DNA of 64,000 bases, taken from contig NW_025408674.1 of the NCBI RefSeq assembly GCF_020360975.1, positions 1,674,001 through 1,738,000 of the forward strand. The letters run 5' to 3'. Source of the stretch: Hirsutella rhossiliensis (Eukaryota > Ascomycota > Sordariomycetes > Hypocreales > Ophiocordycipitaceae). This document shows positions 46,152 through 57,899 of the stretch, one piece after another. The position numbers and the translations under genes are program-made. The notes beneath the pieces were generated by a model that saw only the letters and a list, made by a program, of their open reading frames with translations, was not told the origin of the DNA and searched no databases. The stretch's first letter is position 1. Every line of letters begins with the position of its first letter.

Positions 46152-46471
46152 AAGCTAGCTTTTTAAGCTACTATTAGTAAGGAAGGTATATAAAAGAGAA
46201 CTCTTAGACCTACTAGTAAACTAAAAGTAGTTAAAAAGACACCCTTTTAAAGACTAGTTTTTCTAGGCCTAGAAAGACTACTTAGTTTTATATAAAGAGA
46301 TAGGGTCTTTTAAAGAGGTCCTTAAGGAAAAGGTAAGAGGAAAATAAGTCCTTAGCTATAAGTAGGTCTTTATTTATAAAACTAATAAATATAGCTTCCT
46401 TTAAAAGTATAAAGCCTAGCTAGTTATTTATAAGAACTAGTAAGAAAAAGGGGATCTTCTTACTAAGGTAA
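46152..46471 (+). pseudogene. Copia-1b fragment (linker and start of reverse transcriptase)
   Basis: It is collinear with Copia-1c 29338-29662 and ends at GGGGATCTTCTTACTAAGGTAA, where the Copia-2 LTR begins. It is the last visible piece of Copia-1b. Confidence 0.85.
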
Positions 46472-47033
46472 TATAAGGAATAGTGTTCCTACTATAAATA
46501 AAGCAGCTATAATATACTCTCCCGATTATATAAGCTAATACGTAGTATATTAATTATAGATAAAATCTTATCCTATAGAGTAAGAATCGCTCGTTATTTT
46601 ATATGTTATTATATATTAAACGGGTTGCCGGTTATCGTATAATCGGGAATCGAAGGAATAGAGCTAGCTTAGAATACTAGCTAAGACCTCTTAAGAATAC
46701 CGGCACGACCAACCTCCTCTAAACATAAATATTAGTAGAACTAAGACACTTCTAGATTTACTCGAGGTATCACGGAATTCTATAGTCTTAGGGCTATACG
46801 GCAGCTTAAATCTAGTCCTAAAAGGTTCTTCCGTTTAGCTATAATTATCTATATAAGATAGTATATCCGCTAGTAGATAGATAGAATTATTAACTTTAAC
46901 ACCTCTTCTATATACTAATATACTACTAATAAATTCCGTTGAAAATCCTACCTTATACTCCTTCTTCCCTCTATTACGTAGTCTTATATAATTCCTTAAT
47001 TTCCTAAAATTCCTTTGCTTATATACCTTAAGG
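46472..47033 (+). repeat. 5' LTR of Copia-2
   Basis: It matches the solo LTR at 22938-23505 in reverse complement, from TATAAGGAATAGTGTTCC to GCTTATATACCTTAAG. The exact right end is uncertain by a few bases. TTATAAGC follows at about 47035, resembling the Copia-1 primer site. Confidence 0.8.
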
Positions 47034-47169
47034 GTTATAAGCTAGCTTACTCCTTTTAAGCCGGGAAATTAACTACTTATACCTTTAAAATTCCTCGTCG
47101 AAATATTTAATTAAAATTCCTTTCGAAATTCCCCTTAACTTCTTTTACCTTCCTACGCTCTTAAACTCC

Positions 47170-48520
47170 CGCCTAGACTTCTCGATCCCTACGAACGAAA
47201 TAATACCGAATTTATATAAAATAGGTAGATAGAAAGAATATAAATTCTCTAGACTTAAGGGAAATTTAAATTATACTCTTTAGACTATAAGGATAAGAGC
47301 TATCCTTACTAAGGAAAAGCTTATCGCTACCTTAGAGTAAGAAAATTATATAAAGACTATAGAAGCTTTATCCTAGATTTTCTTTAAGTCGAAGATAGCC
47401 CTTTAATATAAATTAAGCATTTAATAAATGCTAAAGCTGCTTAGGATAAGCTTATAAAGCTATATAATCCGTCGAATTTCTCGTCGAATTATTTGCTTAT
47501 AAAGCAGCTCTTTAATATTAGTCCCTCGGGCTCTAATTTAGAGAAATACCTTTATAAGGTAAAAGAAATCTACGAGGATTTAAAATCCTATAATATAGAA
47601 ATTCTAGAAGTTATCCTTATAGCATGGATTCTTAATTGCCTTAATAAGGAATTTAGAAGCTATATTATAAATATTACGTAGAGCCTTAGGTATAATTCTA
47701 CGGCGTTTACCCTCGAATCCTAATAGCTAGTTTTTAGACGAAGCTAGAAGAATAGAGGATATAGATAAATCTTTGAAAGCCTTCCTAATATAAAGGAAGC
47801 CTTAGAAATCCTATAGAAATTCTACGGATACTCCTTATTATAAGGAATGCAAAAACCAGAGCATTTATAGTAAATTGCTATAAATTATACCGAATAAGGC
47901 TCCTGCTTATTAGGTATTAAATAAAGGAAAAGGGATAATAGGACTCGAATTTCTAAGAAGAGAAAATCTTCTTCTTCTTCTTCCTCTAAGAAGAAATCCC
48001 CTTTTAGTAGTATTTCTACTACTAATAAAAGAAGGAAGGCTCGAATTACCGAGCTAGAGTCCGATTTAGAAGATAGTAATAAGGTCTTAAATATAGCTTC
48101 GCAAGAAAATATAGACCTAGATATCGACCTTATAGACCTTTCTAGGGCACCGACCCCTATATAAACGTCTAAGGATTTAAAGGTAATTTTAACCTCTATA
48201 AATACCCCTATAGTAGAAGCTAATAAAGACTCTCTTTTAGGACCTTTAAAAGCCTCGATTCCTAGAATAAAGGAATTAGTCTTAAAGGTAAGAGAAGGAG
48301 GATTTCCTAGTTATAAGAATAAAAGGATCTTTGATTTTATATATAATACCGGAGCTACTAGGCATATAGTATCTAATAAAAATTTCCTTATTAACTATAA
48401 AGAAATTAAGTCTAAAGTTTACTAGGGAAAGCTTCCTTTATATTAGTAAAAGGAAAGGGGACTTAGTATTTAAGTTCTATATAGTAGAAAAGGTATATCC
48501 TTCGAGACTGCTTTTATATA
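47170..48520 (+). pseudogene. Copia-2 gag and protease remnant
   Basis: A gag segment is open at 47493-47681 (FNISPSGSNLEKYLYKVKEI and ILNCLNKEFRSYI, the UBN2-type copia gag pattern), preceded by a frame reading KEYKFSRLKGNLNYTLQT. A protease motif follows at about 48325-48390: FIYNTGATRHIVSN, with Asn in place of the catalytic Asp of DTGA (GAT/GAC to AAT). A Ser/Arg-rich stretch lies between them. Confidence 0.75.
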
Positions 48521-48824
48521 CCCGAATTAGGGGTAAATATACTATCCTAATCTTATTTTAATAATACCTATGCCTTAATAGGAGGAAATAAAGTCCTTTT
48601 AATAGATAATAAGGCTAAGGTCTTTACTAAAGGATTTCTTAGAAATAAATTATATTATATTCCTATAGAACCTTTATTAGAAAGCTAATTAATCCTTATT
48701 ACGTCTTTAAAAGTAAAGGATATAGATTTTTATACTTAGCACTTACGCTTAGGGCATATAAATAGTAGGGCTATTTTAGAAATATTAAAAAGATATAATA
48801 AGGATATAAAAATGCCTCTAGAAG
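48520..48824 (+). pseudogene. Copia-2 gag-pre-integrase remnant, broken by Copia-1d
   Basis: The segment LRLGHINSRAILEILKRYNK (about 48745-48805) is the pre-integrase motif L-x-L-G-H-x-N. The element is then interrupted by Copia-1d after AGAAG. It resumes at 55126. Confidence 0.75.
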
Positions 48825-49300
48825 TCTCGCGAAGAGAGATATAAGAAGTATATAAAAATGCACGAAGGTGAAATTAGAAGTAAGGGGTTAGATAGGCAGG
48901 GCAGAGAGATTTAATTCTTACGGGAGCAGTAATTGCGGTAGGGGAGTAATTGTTATATTGCCTTAATTGTCCTTCTTTCCTCTATCTAACGCCCCTCTTT
49001 ATACCCTTCTAGCATCTTAATTAACAAAGAAGATCCTACTTAAAGAAGCTACTAATGTCCCTTTAACTACCGAGCTTTTTGCCGGTTTTTCTCCTCCTTT
49101 CTAGCCGTTGCCGGCATATCCGTCTTATCTCTCGCCACCTCTATAGGAAGCTATCGCTACTTCTGCTTCCCCTTATGCCCCTACCCTCCTCTCTATACCT
49201 CCTTTTAGCTCCTTCCTTAAAACCTGTTTTTTAGCTTCCTAGGTCCCTCGTACTAAGGGATATCTCCGAGAACTACGAAATTAGGCCACGCTTCGCGACA
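48825..49300 (-). repeat. 3' LTR of Copia-1d (476 bp)
   Basis: It runs from TCTCGCGAAG to CGCTTCGCGACA, giving a TGTCGCG start on the element strand. It is the same length as its partner. Confidence 0.93.
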
Positions 49301-52300
49301 CACCCCCTTAGCTATAGCCTGCCCCTTAAGGGCATAGCTAATACGGCTTCGGGCTAGTAAGCGTATAGAGGAGGTTCTTAGCTCTGCACTTCTCCCTTTA
49401 CTCGAGGAAAGCAAGGGCCCTTTCGGGTCCCTAGGCTCTTTTAGACCTACTTAAGGAAAAGGGGCCTAAAGAGGGGAAAGTCCTATAAAAAAGGGGGAAA
49501 AACCCAATTAAAATAAGGGGCCCTCTAAAGGGAAAAACCTCTTCCTTTTCTTCGGCTATAAACGTTACCTTCTCGTACGGGCTATTAGCTCCTCTCGTAG
49601 ACTCTTAAGGCGGGCCTCTAAGGACAGCTTCTCTTAAACGTCTTCTAGCCTAATTTGCTATAAGAAGACAGCTAGCTTCTACTTCGCAGGGGCTTCGTAA
49701 GACCGTCGGCTTTTATTAATGCCGTTAGAACCTAACGGACGGAAATAAGTCCCCTTTAGACCTCTTAGCGTAACCAATGCTAGTAGATATCGATATACCG
49801 TAGCCGGGTCGATAGCTTACTATTTTCCTCCGTAAGAATTCGTATAGTCTACGTGTTATCGCATTTTATAGCTAACGGGGACGGAATTTATAGTCGTAAC
49901 GATATTAGTAGCCGGCTAAGGAAAATCGCTTCTTTTAACGCTTCTAAAAGAGCTAGTAGCTCTGCCTCCGTACTAGAAGTCGTAACGGTAGCCTACTTCG
50001 AAGCTCTCTAAGCAATGGTTCCTCTAAAAAGGGATATAATATACCCCTATAAGCTCTTTCTATCTAAGGAATTATCCGTAAAGGACGAATCGCTCGAATA
50101 AAGGAAGATTTCGGTAGCTTATTTCCTTCCCTGCCCTCCTAGGCGTAGACTATATAATCTCGTTAAATAGAGATAAAGGATAGCTCTATCTACTACTTCT
50201 TAATGCCTAGGGCTAGGATTCTAGTTATGCCTAGCTAGCCGGGAGACCGTAAAAGAGATATCCGGTCTAGTAGAAATAGCTAAAAAAAGCAGGGAGCCTA
50301 CCTTCTATTAATATTAGTGTTTCTCTTGCTCCCTAGCTTAAAAGGACGGATCAGGCAAAAGCTCTTCGTCTAATATAGGCGTAGAGGGAAGCTTCTTATC
50401 GAGGGATTTAGGGAGGAATTTATAAGCGACCTTATCGATATAGGCGTCCTAGGTAAGCTAGATAGTCTATTAGGACCTATTCCGAAGGATTCGTATCCCT
50501 AAGAACTACTTTAGCTCCCCTAGCCTTATTATCTTATACCTTTATTATAGGCCTCGTATAGCCTCCCTAGTAGTAGCTTCTTCCTCTTTCTAGTACGCCT
50601 AGATAATATCGTCGATATAGAAGAAGCCTATAATTTTACCCTTCTATATTATACACGGTTCCTAAGGGACTTTCGTAAAGCCTAGGGCTTCGAGGGAACC
50701 TATTAAATGCTATTGCTAAAGAAGGGGTAATCTTCGTAGTCCGTATAGAGCTTTCCTAAGCCGTAGAACCTTTCCTAGCTATTAGAAGCCTAGTAGAAGG
50801 CGTATATAGATAACTTCTTCTTCCTTAAGTAGGCAGTTAATAAAGGCGTTAACTATATCTATCTAATCGAGCTCGAGGTCGAATTCTGCTGCTATAGCTA
50901 TAAGGGTCCGAAAAGACATCCCTACTAGGGTAGTTGCCTTAGTAGGTAGATCCCCTTTTTCCTACTAGTTCCCGTAGATAACTAGCCGGGCCTTATACTT
51001 TTAAAGGAAGCCGTGTTTATTAGTCTTATAGATAAAGACCTACTTATAGCTAAGGACCTATTTTCCTCTTACTTTTTCCTTAAGGACCTCTTCGAAAGAC
51101 CCTATCTCTTTATATAAGGCTAGGTGGTCTTTCTAGGCCTAGAAAACTAGTCTCTAAAGGGGTGTTTTCTAGCTACTTCTAGTTTGCTAGTAGGTCCGGG
51201 AGGTCTCTTTATATACCTTCCTTGCTAATAGCTATAGCTAAAGAGCCGGCCTACTATAAACGCTCCGTAGGAACCGTCTTCTATTAGCGTTAGGTAGAAG
51301 TCGGAAAAACGATCGAAATAGGGGAGAGGTTAGTCTTCTTTCGTATCGGGCCCTATACCTTCCTTTGCTTCTCGAAGCAGGGATAAAAAGGCAGCCGGGT
51401 AATCCTTCGAGAGAGGTACCTTTCTTACCCCCTTAGGGGCCGAGACGGGAAGACTAACTAAGAAAGCTACTTCTAGATCTTCTTCTTCCGTAAGAGGAGG
51501 CGTAGGTAGGCAGGCGTATTCTAGCTCTACCGCTTTCCTATAGTCTCCTTCTTCGTCTAGATCATCTAATCTAGCAGCTTCCTCTTCTTCTTCTTCGAAG
51601 TCGGCGTTATCCTCTACTACTTCGACGTCGGTTTCTTCTTCCGTTTCCTCGTCTAGGGCCTCTTCTTAAGACTATTAGGAAGGGGGGATTTAGATCTTCT
51701 AAATTAGCTAACGTTATAAGAGTAAGAGGGGCTATTAATCCCTCTTTCCGTCGAAGAAGCTAGATTCATTGAAAATTATATCCCTAGTCGAAATAACCTT
51801 CCGTAGAAGAGGAATCTAGATCTAGAAGATATTCGTAGAATTATAACTAACGAGGTAACTAATAAAGGCTCTCGGATTAAGCTTTCTTTTCTTCTTCCTT
51901 TTTAGCTATATATCGGCAGTTATTGCGTATGCCTTATAGCCGTAGGCACGAAGGTAGGCTAGCGAGGCCCTCTTCTTTATAAAGAGCTTAAGGGGGGATT
52001 TCTAGTCTATTCCTTAGTTTAGTCCCCTAGGGTCCTTTAGGTCCCTTAGGGTCCGGTTTCGTAGGTAATAGGCGGTCTTAACGACTTCCCTCTAAAGGTC
52101 GTATAGAAGCCTTATAGTAAGTCTTATCGTATAGGCCCTTTCTATTATAGCACCCCCTAATCTTTCTGCCCCTCCGTTCTAGGCCTAGGTATTCGGTGCT
52201 AACGGGAGGGGTAAAATGCCCCTTTTTCGAAGCCACTTTAAGATATCTTTTATAAATAGCTCTCCGTTAGACCGTATCTTCTTTACCTCGTAGCTAAAGT

Positions 52301-53400
52301 AGGATTTTATCTAGTTAACGAAGTCCCGGAGGGCAAACTAGTTATACTTACTTAGGTAGGTCCGTAAGAAATAGGGGAAAACCATCCCTAAAAAAGCGTC
52401 TATAAAGAATATTACCCTAACGAAGCTTTCCTAATCCCTAGAGACGTCGGTCTAGTCGACCTAAATTTCCTTACACGGCTGGTCCGGCCGTAAAGGCGTT
52501 CGTCTAGAAATTCGTCTCCTAGTCTTTCCTTAGCCGCAGTGTTCGTATTCGACGGTCTTTAGTCCCCTTATTCGTACGCCCTATTATTGTCCTAGCTTAT
52601 ATAAAGCTAGGGGGCCCGGGTGACTAAGTCGTGCGTGCTAAAGAAGACCGTCTCCTTAGGCTGCCGGAAGAGGGTCCTTTAAACCTACCCTCCTTCGAGC
52701 AGGGAAAGCTAACTTCTCGAGAGATTCCTTCCTAAGGATAGGTCGGAATTCGAGAATAAATTAACCGAATTTTTCCTCGATAAGCCTAATAGTCTAATTC
52801 TTCTAGACTAGCCTCGTAGGCTTAGACGTTATATCCTAGAAGATTCCTTCCTCTCGAAGAAGGCGGAAGGAAATTAGGCTCGTTAAAAATCGAGGGCAAA
52901 AAGCTACCCTTTTTCTTCGAAGAATTCGTATAGATCCGTTAGGTAATTTTATCGTAAAATTCACCCTTCCGTATCCCTCTATCCGTACGGTTAATTCCCC
53001 GGCAATAAGATATTCCCTTCGTGCCTTCTTAAAGGACCGGAATCGTAAGAATGTATTGTATATATCGAGGGAAGCACTAGAGTTAAGGATAGCTGATTTT
53101 CGTAGGGGATAATCGGAGGGCTCTAACGGTTAGTCTTAGCCTTATTAATCCGTAGGGAAGACGAAGGCCGGATTTATTATACTAACGATTTTTCCTCGAA
53201 TTTACGGCTCGAATAAGGGCAGCGGCGTTAGTTATTATTTCTTAGCAACCCGAATCTCGTCTATCTTCTTCTATAACGAGGGGTCCTCCTTAAGAGACTA
53301 TTATACTATTTCTCGTAGCCTCTTTAAAGGGTTAATTCCTTCGGGTCGGTTTTCCTCGAAGACCTGCTAGCAGTCTTCTAGCCGATAGGGCTTTTTGCAC
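49301..53400 (-). pseudogene. Copia-1d pol remnant
   Basis: On the minus strand, downstream of gag, come the integrase (about 52620-51830), the acidic linker (51690-51500; EEE-type codons), reverse transcriptase with FFYIDDII near 50625-50600 (YIDD, second Asp kept) and RNase H (50110-49720). Stops are fewer than in Copia-1a or Copia-1b but still present, so it is inactive. Confidence 0.8.
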
Positions 53401-54560
53401 GCTTAGCAGGTAGGTCGATTCCTCCTCGTACGTTGTCTCTTCGAGGAATCCTCGTCCCTTTCCGGAAGGTCTGCTTAAAAACCCCCCCTTTTTACCCCTT
53501 ATTGCTAATGTTAACGAGGTTCGATTTCGACTAGTTCCCTAATTTTTCGACTAACGGACTGAAAGGTCTATTAGGGGACTAGTCGGGCCGGTCTGACTGA
53601 CGGGACCGGGGCCGGGCCCGGAGCAAGATACGAAGCCGGGGCCGGGACCGGGGCAGCCGTTAAAGACGGTGTTAAGGCTCTCGAGGGTGGTGGAGCCGGA
53701 GGGGCAACAGCCGTAGCAGCAGCAGCGGGAGCCGCAGCAGCAGGGGCTATAGCAGCTGCAGGGGCAGCAGGTCGAGCCGTCTAGGTCGAGTGCTGGCCAC
53801 GAAGGAATAAGACTACTTATTGTTGCACTCTAGTAGCCTCTTCGTCTAGTTCCCAGCTAGCTTCTCGAAAGATAGTCGAGTAACCGTTACTAATAGGCTT
53901 TATTAGTAGAGATATATCCCGTAGCTACTAGCCGGAAAGAGCTTCTATAAGGAAGTATTAATTAGCTTCCTCGAGGATTTCTTCTTACTTAGCTAGCTAC
54001 GAAGAAGCTAGTAGGTTCCTAGCAGAAAAAGCTCCTAGGTAGGCCGTATAGGTCTTCCTAATACGGTTAGTTATATAGCCCCTCGAGGGAGCTATCGAGG
54101 TCTCGAGCTTTAAAAGCTACTGCCTAAGAGTCTCTTCTTCTCGAAGAGTAATTAGCTTTACGGCACTAACGGATTCCGTTATCGCCGTGCGTACAGCAGT
54201 TAGCAACTTCGTCTCGTAAAGGTATTCCTTACGGTGACTCTCGTAGTTACCTAAGGCAGCAGAAAAAGCTCTCTATTATGCAGAGGTTAGCTCGGAGAAG
54301 AGGGTAGCTCCCTCTATAAAGTCCGTTGCCCTAGGACGAAGAGGGGGCTTAAGAGGGTCCTGCTTATTAGAGAAGACTAAATTATAGATAGTTCTATCTA
54401 TACGAGCCCGTAGCTCCTTTACCTACTTATCCTAATCTTAGGGCTCTATAAGAATCGTCCTACGGACCGTAGGGACGGTAGAGGAGTCGATTTTCGTTAT
54501 TATTACGAAAGAAGAGGGGGGGCAGAAAAGTCGGTTAAAAATCGGCTTTTCTAGTAAGAG
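53400..54560 (-). pseudogene. Copia-1d gag remnant with retained Ala/Pro repeats
   Basis: The minus strand reads ATDFIEGATLFSELTSA-like helices, a TKLLTAVRTAITESVSAVKL segment and a long Ala/Pro-rich stretch coded by GCTGCTGCT-type repeats (53690-53790). A few in-frame TAA/TAG occur. It is the best preserved Gag of the family here. Confidence 0.7.
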
Positions 54561-54632
54561 GGGTAAAATAAAGCCACGAGGGATATAAGAAAGGTGCCTT
54601 TTACAGCAGCCGGAAGGTATAGGAATACTATT

Positions 54633-54648
54633 CCTCCCGGGCTTATAA
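54633..54648 (-). other. Putative primer-binding site of Copia-1d
   Basis: CCTCCCGGGCTTATAA on the plus strand is separated from the LTR by one base. It is identical to the Copia-1b and 1c sites and equals a Met-tRNA anticodon arm (GGGCTCATAA) after one CA to TA change. Confidence 0.5.
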
Positions 54649-54649
54649 C

Positions 54650-55125
54650 TCTCGCGAAGAGAGATATAAGAAGTATATAAAAATACACGAAGGTAAAATT
54701 AAAAGTAAGGGGTCGGATAGGCAGGGCAGAGAGATTTAATTCTTACGGGAGCAGTAATTGCGGCAGGGGAGTGATTATTATATTGCCTTAATTGTCCTTC
54801 TTTCCTCTATCTAACGCCCCTCTTTATACCCTTCTAGCATCTTAATTAATAAAGAAGATCCTGCTTAAAGAAGCTACTAATGTCCCTTTAACTACTAAGC
54901 TTTTTACCGGTTTTTCTCCTCCTTTCTAGCCGTTGCCGGCATATCCGTCTTATCTCTCGCTACCTCTATAGGAAGCTATCGCTACTTCTACTTCCCCTTA
55001 TGCCCCTACCCTCCTCTCTACACCTCCTTTTAGCTCCTTCCTTAAAACCTGTTTTTTAGCTTCCTAGGTCCCTCGTGCTAAGGGATATCTCCGAGAACTG
55101 CGAAATCAGGCCACGCTTCGCGATA
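54650..55125 (-). repeat. 5' LTR of Copia-1d (476 bp)
   Basis: It runs from TCTCGCGAAG to CGCTTCGCGATA; the last bases show the TG start already changed to TA. It is followed directly by AGAAG. Confidence 0.93.
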
Positions 55126-55920
55126 AGAAGAGGAAAATAAAATAAGGCAATACGAAATATATATTAGAGCTAAAGCAACGAATAAGGTTAATAAATAACC
55201 TTCGTATAAGTCTTATTCTTATTTAGAAAAAATAGTATTAGATATTTAGGGGCTAATTAAAGTGCCTACTTATAATAAATATTACTATTATATTTCTTTC
55301 CTAGACGTAGGAACCCGATATCTAGAAATATACCTTCTTCGAAAAAAGGGAGAAGCTCTAGATAGGTTCCTAGAATTTAAAAATAGGGTAAAATATACCC
55401 TAAAAATACTAGGATTAGAGAAGCATTTTCTAATAATACTAAAGAATTTATATATAAAATAAAGCTCTATTGCGAAAAAGAAGGAATTACCTTTAATTCT
55501 AGTCCTCCTAGGACGCCGGAATCTAATAGTAGAATAGAAAGAATAAATCGTACTATATTAAAAAAAGTACGAGCTCTTTTATTTACTGCTAGGCTTCCTA
55601 AATATCTATAGGGAGAAGCTATTTTAACAGCTACCTATTTATATAATAGATCACCGTATTCTACGATAGGATTTAAAAGTCCTATAGAAAAGAGGGATAA
55701 TATAATACTACCCTTTAAGACCTTAAATAAAATTAAGACCTTCGGAAGCCTTATATATTATAAGAATAAAGACCCTAAAGATAAGCTAGATAATAGAGCT
55801 TTTAAGGGAATAATAGTAGGCTATTTAGAAAATATATATAAAATCTAGGATTTTTCTAAGAGAAAGATTACTATCTCTAGAGATATTACTATACTAGAAA
55901 ATAAATTTATAAAAAATCTA
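55126..55920 (+). pseudogene. Copia-2 integrase remnant
   Basis: An open piece at 55262-55462 reads YYYYISFLDVGTRYLEIYLL and FLEFKNRVKYTLKILGLEKH, the copia integrase core (D-x-G-T-R-Y region). Downstream, LLFTARLPKYL-like and PYSTIGFKSPIEKR-like segments (about 55580-55700) continue it, followed by the copia C-terminal region. TAA/TAG occur at Gln and Trp positions. Confidence 0.75.
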
Positions 55921-56289
55921 GAAATCTCTAATAGTAATAATACCTTTGATTTTAATTTTATTTTAAATAAAGATAAGCTAGAAAGCTATATCCCTATAGA
56001 GGAAGCTACTAAAGAACCTAGATATAAAAGTCCCTCGCCCTCTATAGAAGAAGAGTCTCTAAATAACGATCTTATTCCTACTACTAGTAAAATAGTAGTA
56101 GAATTACCTAAGAAGCCGGAAGGGTTCGATTCTAACTATATCGAATACCCTAACGTTAATTTATTTCTAAACTACGATTTTATAGAGTTAATTCTAGCTA
56201 GTATAGAAAATCAGGATCTAAAAATTCTAAAGACCTATAAATAGGCAATAAATAGCCCTAAAATAGTATTTTAGAAAGATACTATAATT

Positions 56290-57292
56290 AAGGAAATTAT
56301 CTAGCTAATTAAATATAAAACTTAGGAATTTTCCTACCTCCCTAGGGATAGGGAGGCTATAAGAGGCCGCTAGGTCTATACTATTAAGAAGGATAGTTAA
56401 AATAATATAATAAAATATAAAGCCCGTTTCATAATATAGGGATTTAAGTAGATCTATAGCTTAGATTTCCTAGATACCTTCTCGACTACGGCTAGACCCG
56501 AATCTATTAGAATTCTACTTATTTTAGCTATTATCTACGAATTCGAAGCTTTATAAATAGATATAACAAATGCATTCGTATATACCGATATAGATAGCGA
56601 AGTATATATCGATCTTCCTATAGGCTACGAAGAATACGCTCTTAAAGAATATTATTTAAAATATAGATTAGCTTATAGAGCTAAAGGAATTAAATTAACT
56701 AAATTCCTAGACCTATATAAAACCGGTTAAATTAAAGCAAAGCTAAAGAAAGCATTATATAGCCTAAAATAAAGTCCTAAGCTCTAGTATAATTATTTAA
56801 AAATTATACTAAATAATCTCGGATTTCTTCCTCTTTTAATAGACAAAGGAGTATTTATAAATAAGGACTATAGTATAGCCTTAGTAATTTACGTCGACGA
56901 CTTTCTTATAGTAGGGCCCTCTAAATCTATAATTGAAGAAAGATTATTTAAAGAATTATCTAAATTCCTAGATTTTACTATCTTAGGAGATATAAAAGAC
57001 TTCTTAGGTCTAAATATTATAATAAACCGAGAAAATAAAGAGCTATATATATCCTAAGAAAATTATACCTTAAATAAATTAAAGGAATTTAATAAAGAAG
57101 GTTTAGGAACTTCGAATTTACCCGCTATAGTAGGCTTTAAGCTTATAAAAGTAAAGGAATTACCTTCTAAAGAAGATATATTATAATTTTAGAAAGAAAT
57201 AGGATCTCTATTATACTTAGCCTTATTTACTAGGCTAGATATCTTATATTCTATAATTTCCTACGCTAGATTCGCGGCTAAGCCCGACTAGA
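56290..57292 (+). pseudogene. Copia-2 reverse transcriptase remnant
   Basis: Motifs in order are IDITNAFVYTDIDSEVYIDLP (56560-56622), KLKKALYSLK (56743-56772), IYVDDFLIVGPS (56889-56925; YVDD intact), ILGDIKDFLGLNI (56980-57020) and IGSLLYLALFTRLDILYSI (57200-57258). It is cut at CTAGA by the Gypsy-2 LTR. Confidence 0.85.
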
Positions 57293-57742
57293 TATTACGA
57301 CTACGGCTACTAAGCCGCTAACGGTCGACCGCGTTAAGTATATAACACGGTCTAACGGATAAATAATCGGCACGACTATCTAATAGATATAGGATTAAGG
57401 GGATCGTAGAGATCTAAGTAATCTAAGATTAACGAGATTACTACGCTCTATATAATCTAACGTTAAGGATTATAGCTAGGCCTATAATCTAAGGATAGTC
57501 TCTATAGGTATATATAGCTACCTACTTTTACTTCTTTAGATAGATAGCTCTCTAGCTTTTAATATAGATCTTTATTACGATTCTATCTCTAATTCTAATT
57601 ACCTAGTTATAGTCTATAGTCTATAACCTCTAACTTATTACTAACGTAATATACTTATTATTACTTAGACTACGCCTTATTATATCTACTAATATAAACC
57701 CCTCGATAGGTTTATCCTTTAGGAATAATACTAGTCGTTATA
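57293..57742 (+). repeat. 5' LTR of Gypsy-2 (450 bp)
   Basis: It runs from TATTACGACTACGG to AGTCGTTATA, that is TG...CA ends after RIP. It aligns in reverse complement with the solo LTR at 20880-21345. Confidence 0.9.
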
Positions 57743-57899
57743 CGTTAAAAGCTCTTATTTAGTATAATACCGCGTTACTCTAAGTAATATCGTAACTATT
57801 AATATACCTATATAATAAGCTAGATTAACTAACTCTAGAGCTACTATATCGCCTTAGGATATAATACGCGAGATTATTACCCTTCGATATAAGGTATAG

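Larger units (their letters stand above)
22355..46471 (+). mobile_element. Copia-1b: discontinuous copia-like element holding five later insertions
   Basis: Its own sequence is the sum of 22355-22937, 23506-25496, 31815-32910, 39385-39571 and 46152-46471, each collinear with intact Copia-1c. The pieces carry the 5' LTR, primer site and leader, gag, protease region, integrase, and the linker before reverse transcriptase. The gaps are filled by a solo Copia-2 LTR, Copia-1c, Gypsy-1a, Gypsy-1b and Copia-2, all but the last with target duplications seen on both sides. The rest of Copia-1b (reverse transcriptase, RNase H, 3' LTR) would lie beyond the window. It is one of the most RIP-mutated copies. 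Confidence 0.88.
48825..55125 (-). mobile_element. Copia-1d: full-length copia-like retrotransposon (6301 bp), inverted, lightly RIP-mutated
   Basis: Two 476-bp LTRs (48825-49300, 54650-55125) enclose a complete internal region collinear with Copia-1c. The target duplication AGAAG is exact at 48820-48824 and 55126-55130. It keeps many TG/CA dinucleotides, GCAGCAG repeats in gag and a purine tract (reverse of CACCCCCTTA) before the 3' LTR. It is one of the innermost insertions, sitting within Copia-2. Confidence 0.95.
46472..57292 (+). mobile_element. Copia-2: second copia-like family, split by Copia-1d and truncated by Gypsy-2
   Basis: The visible parts are 46472-48824 (5' LTR, gag, protease, pre-integrase) and 55126-57292 (integrase, reverse transcriptase). 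The domain order is Ty1/copia. It keeps longer open stretches and more CpA than its surroundings. Its RNase H and 3' LTR would follow Gypsy-2, beyond the window. The left flank GGTAA (46467-46471) is the expected duplication; its partner is not visible. Confidence 0.88.
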
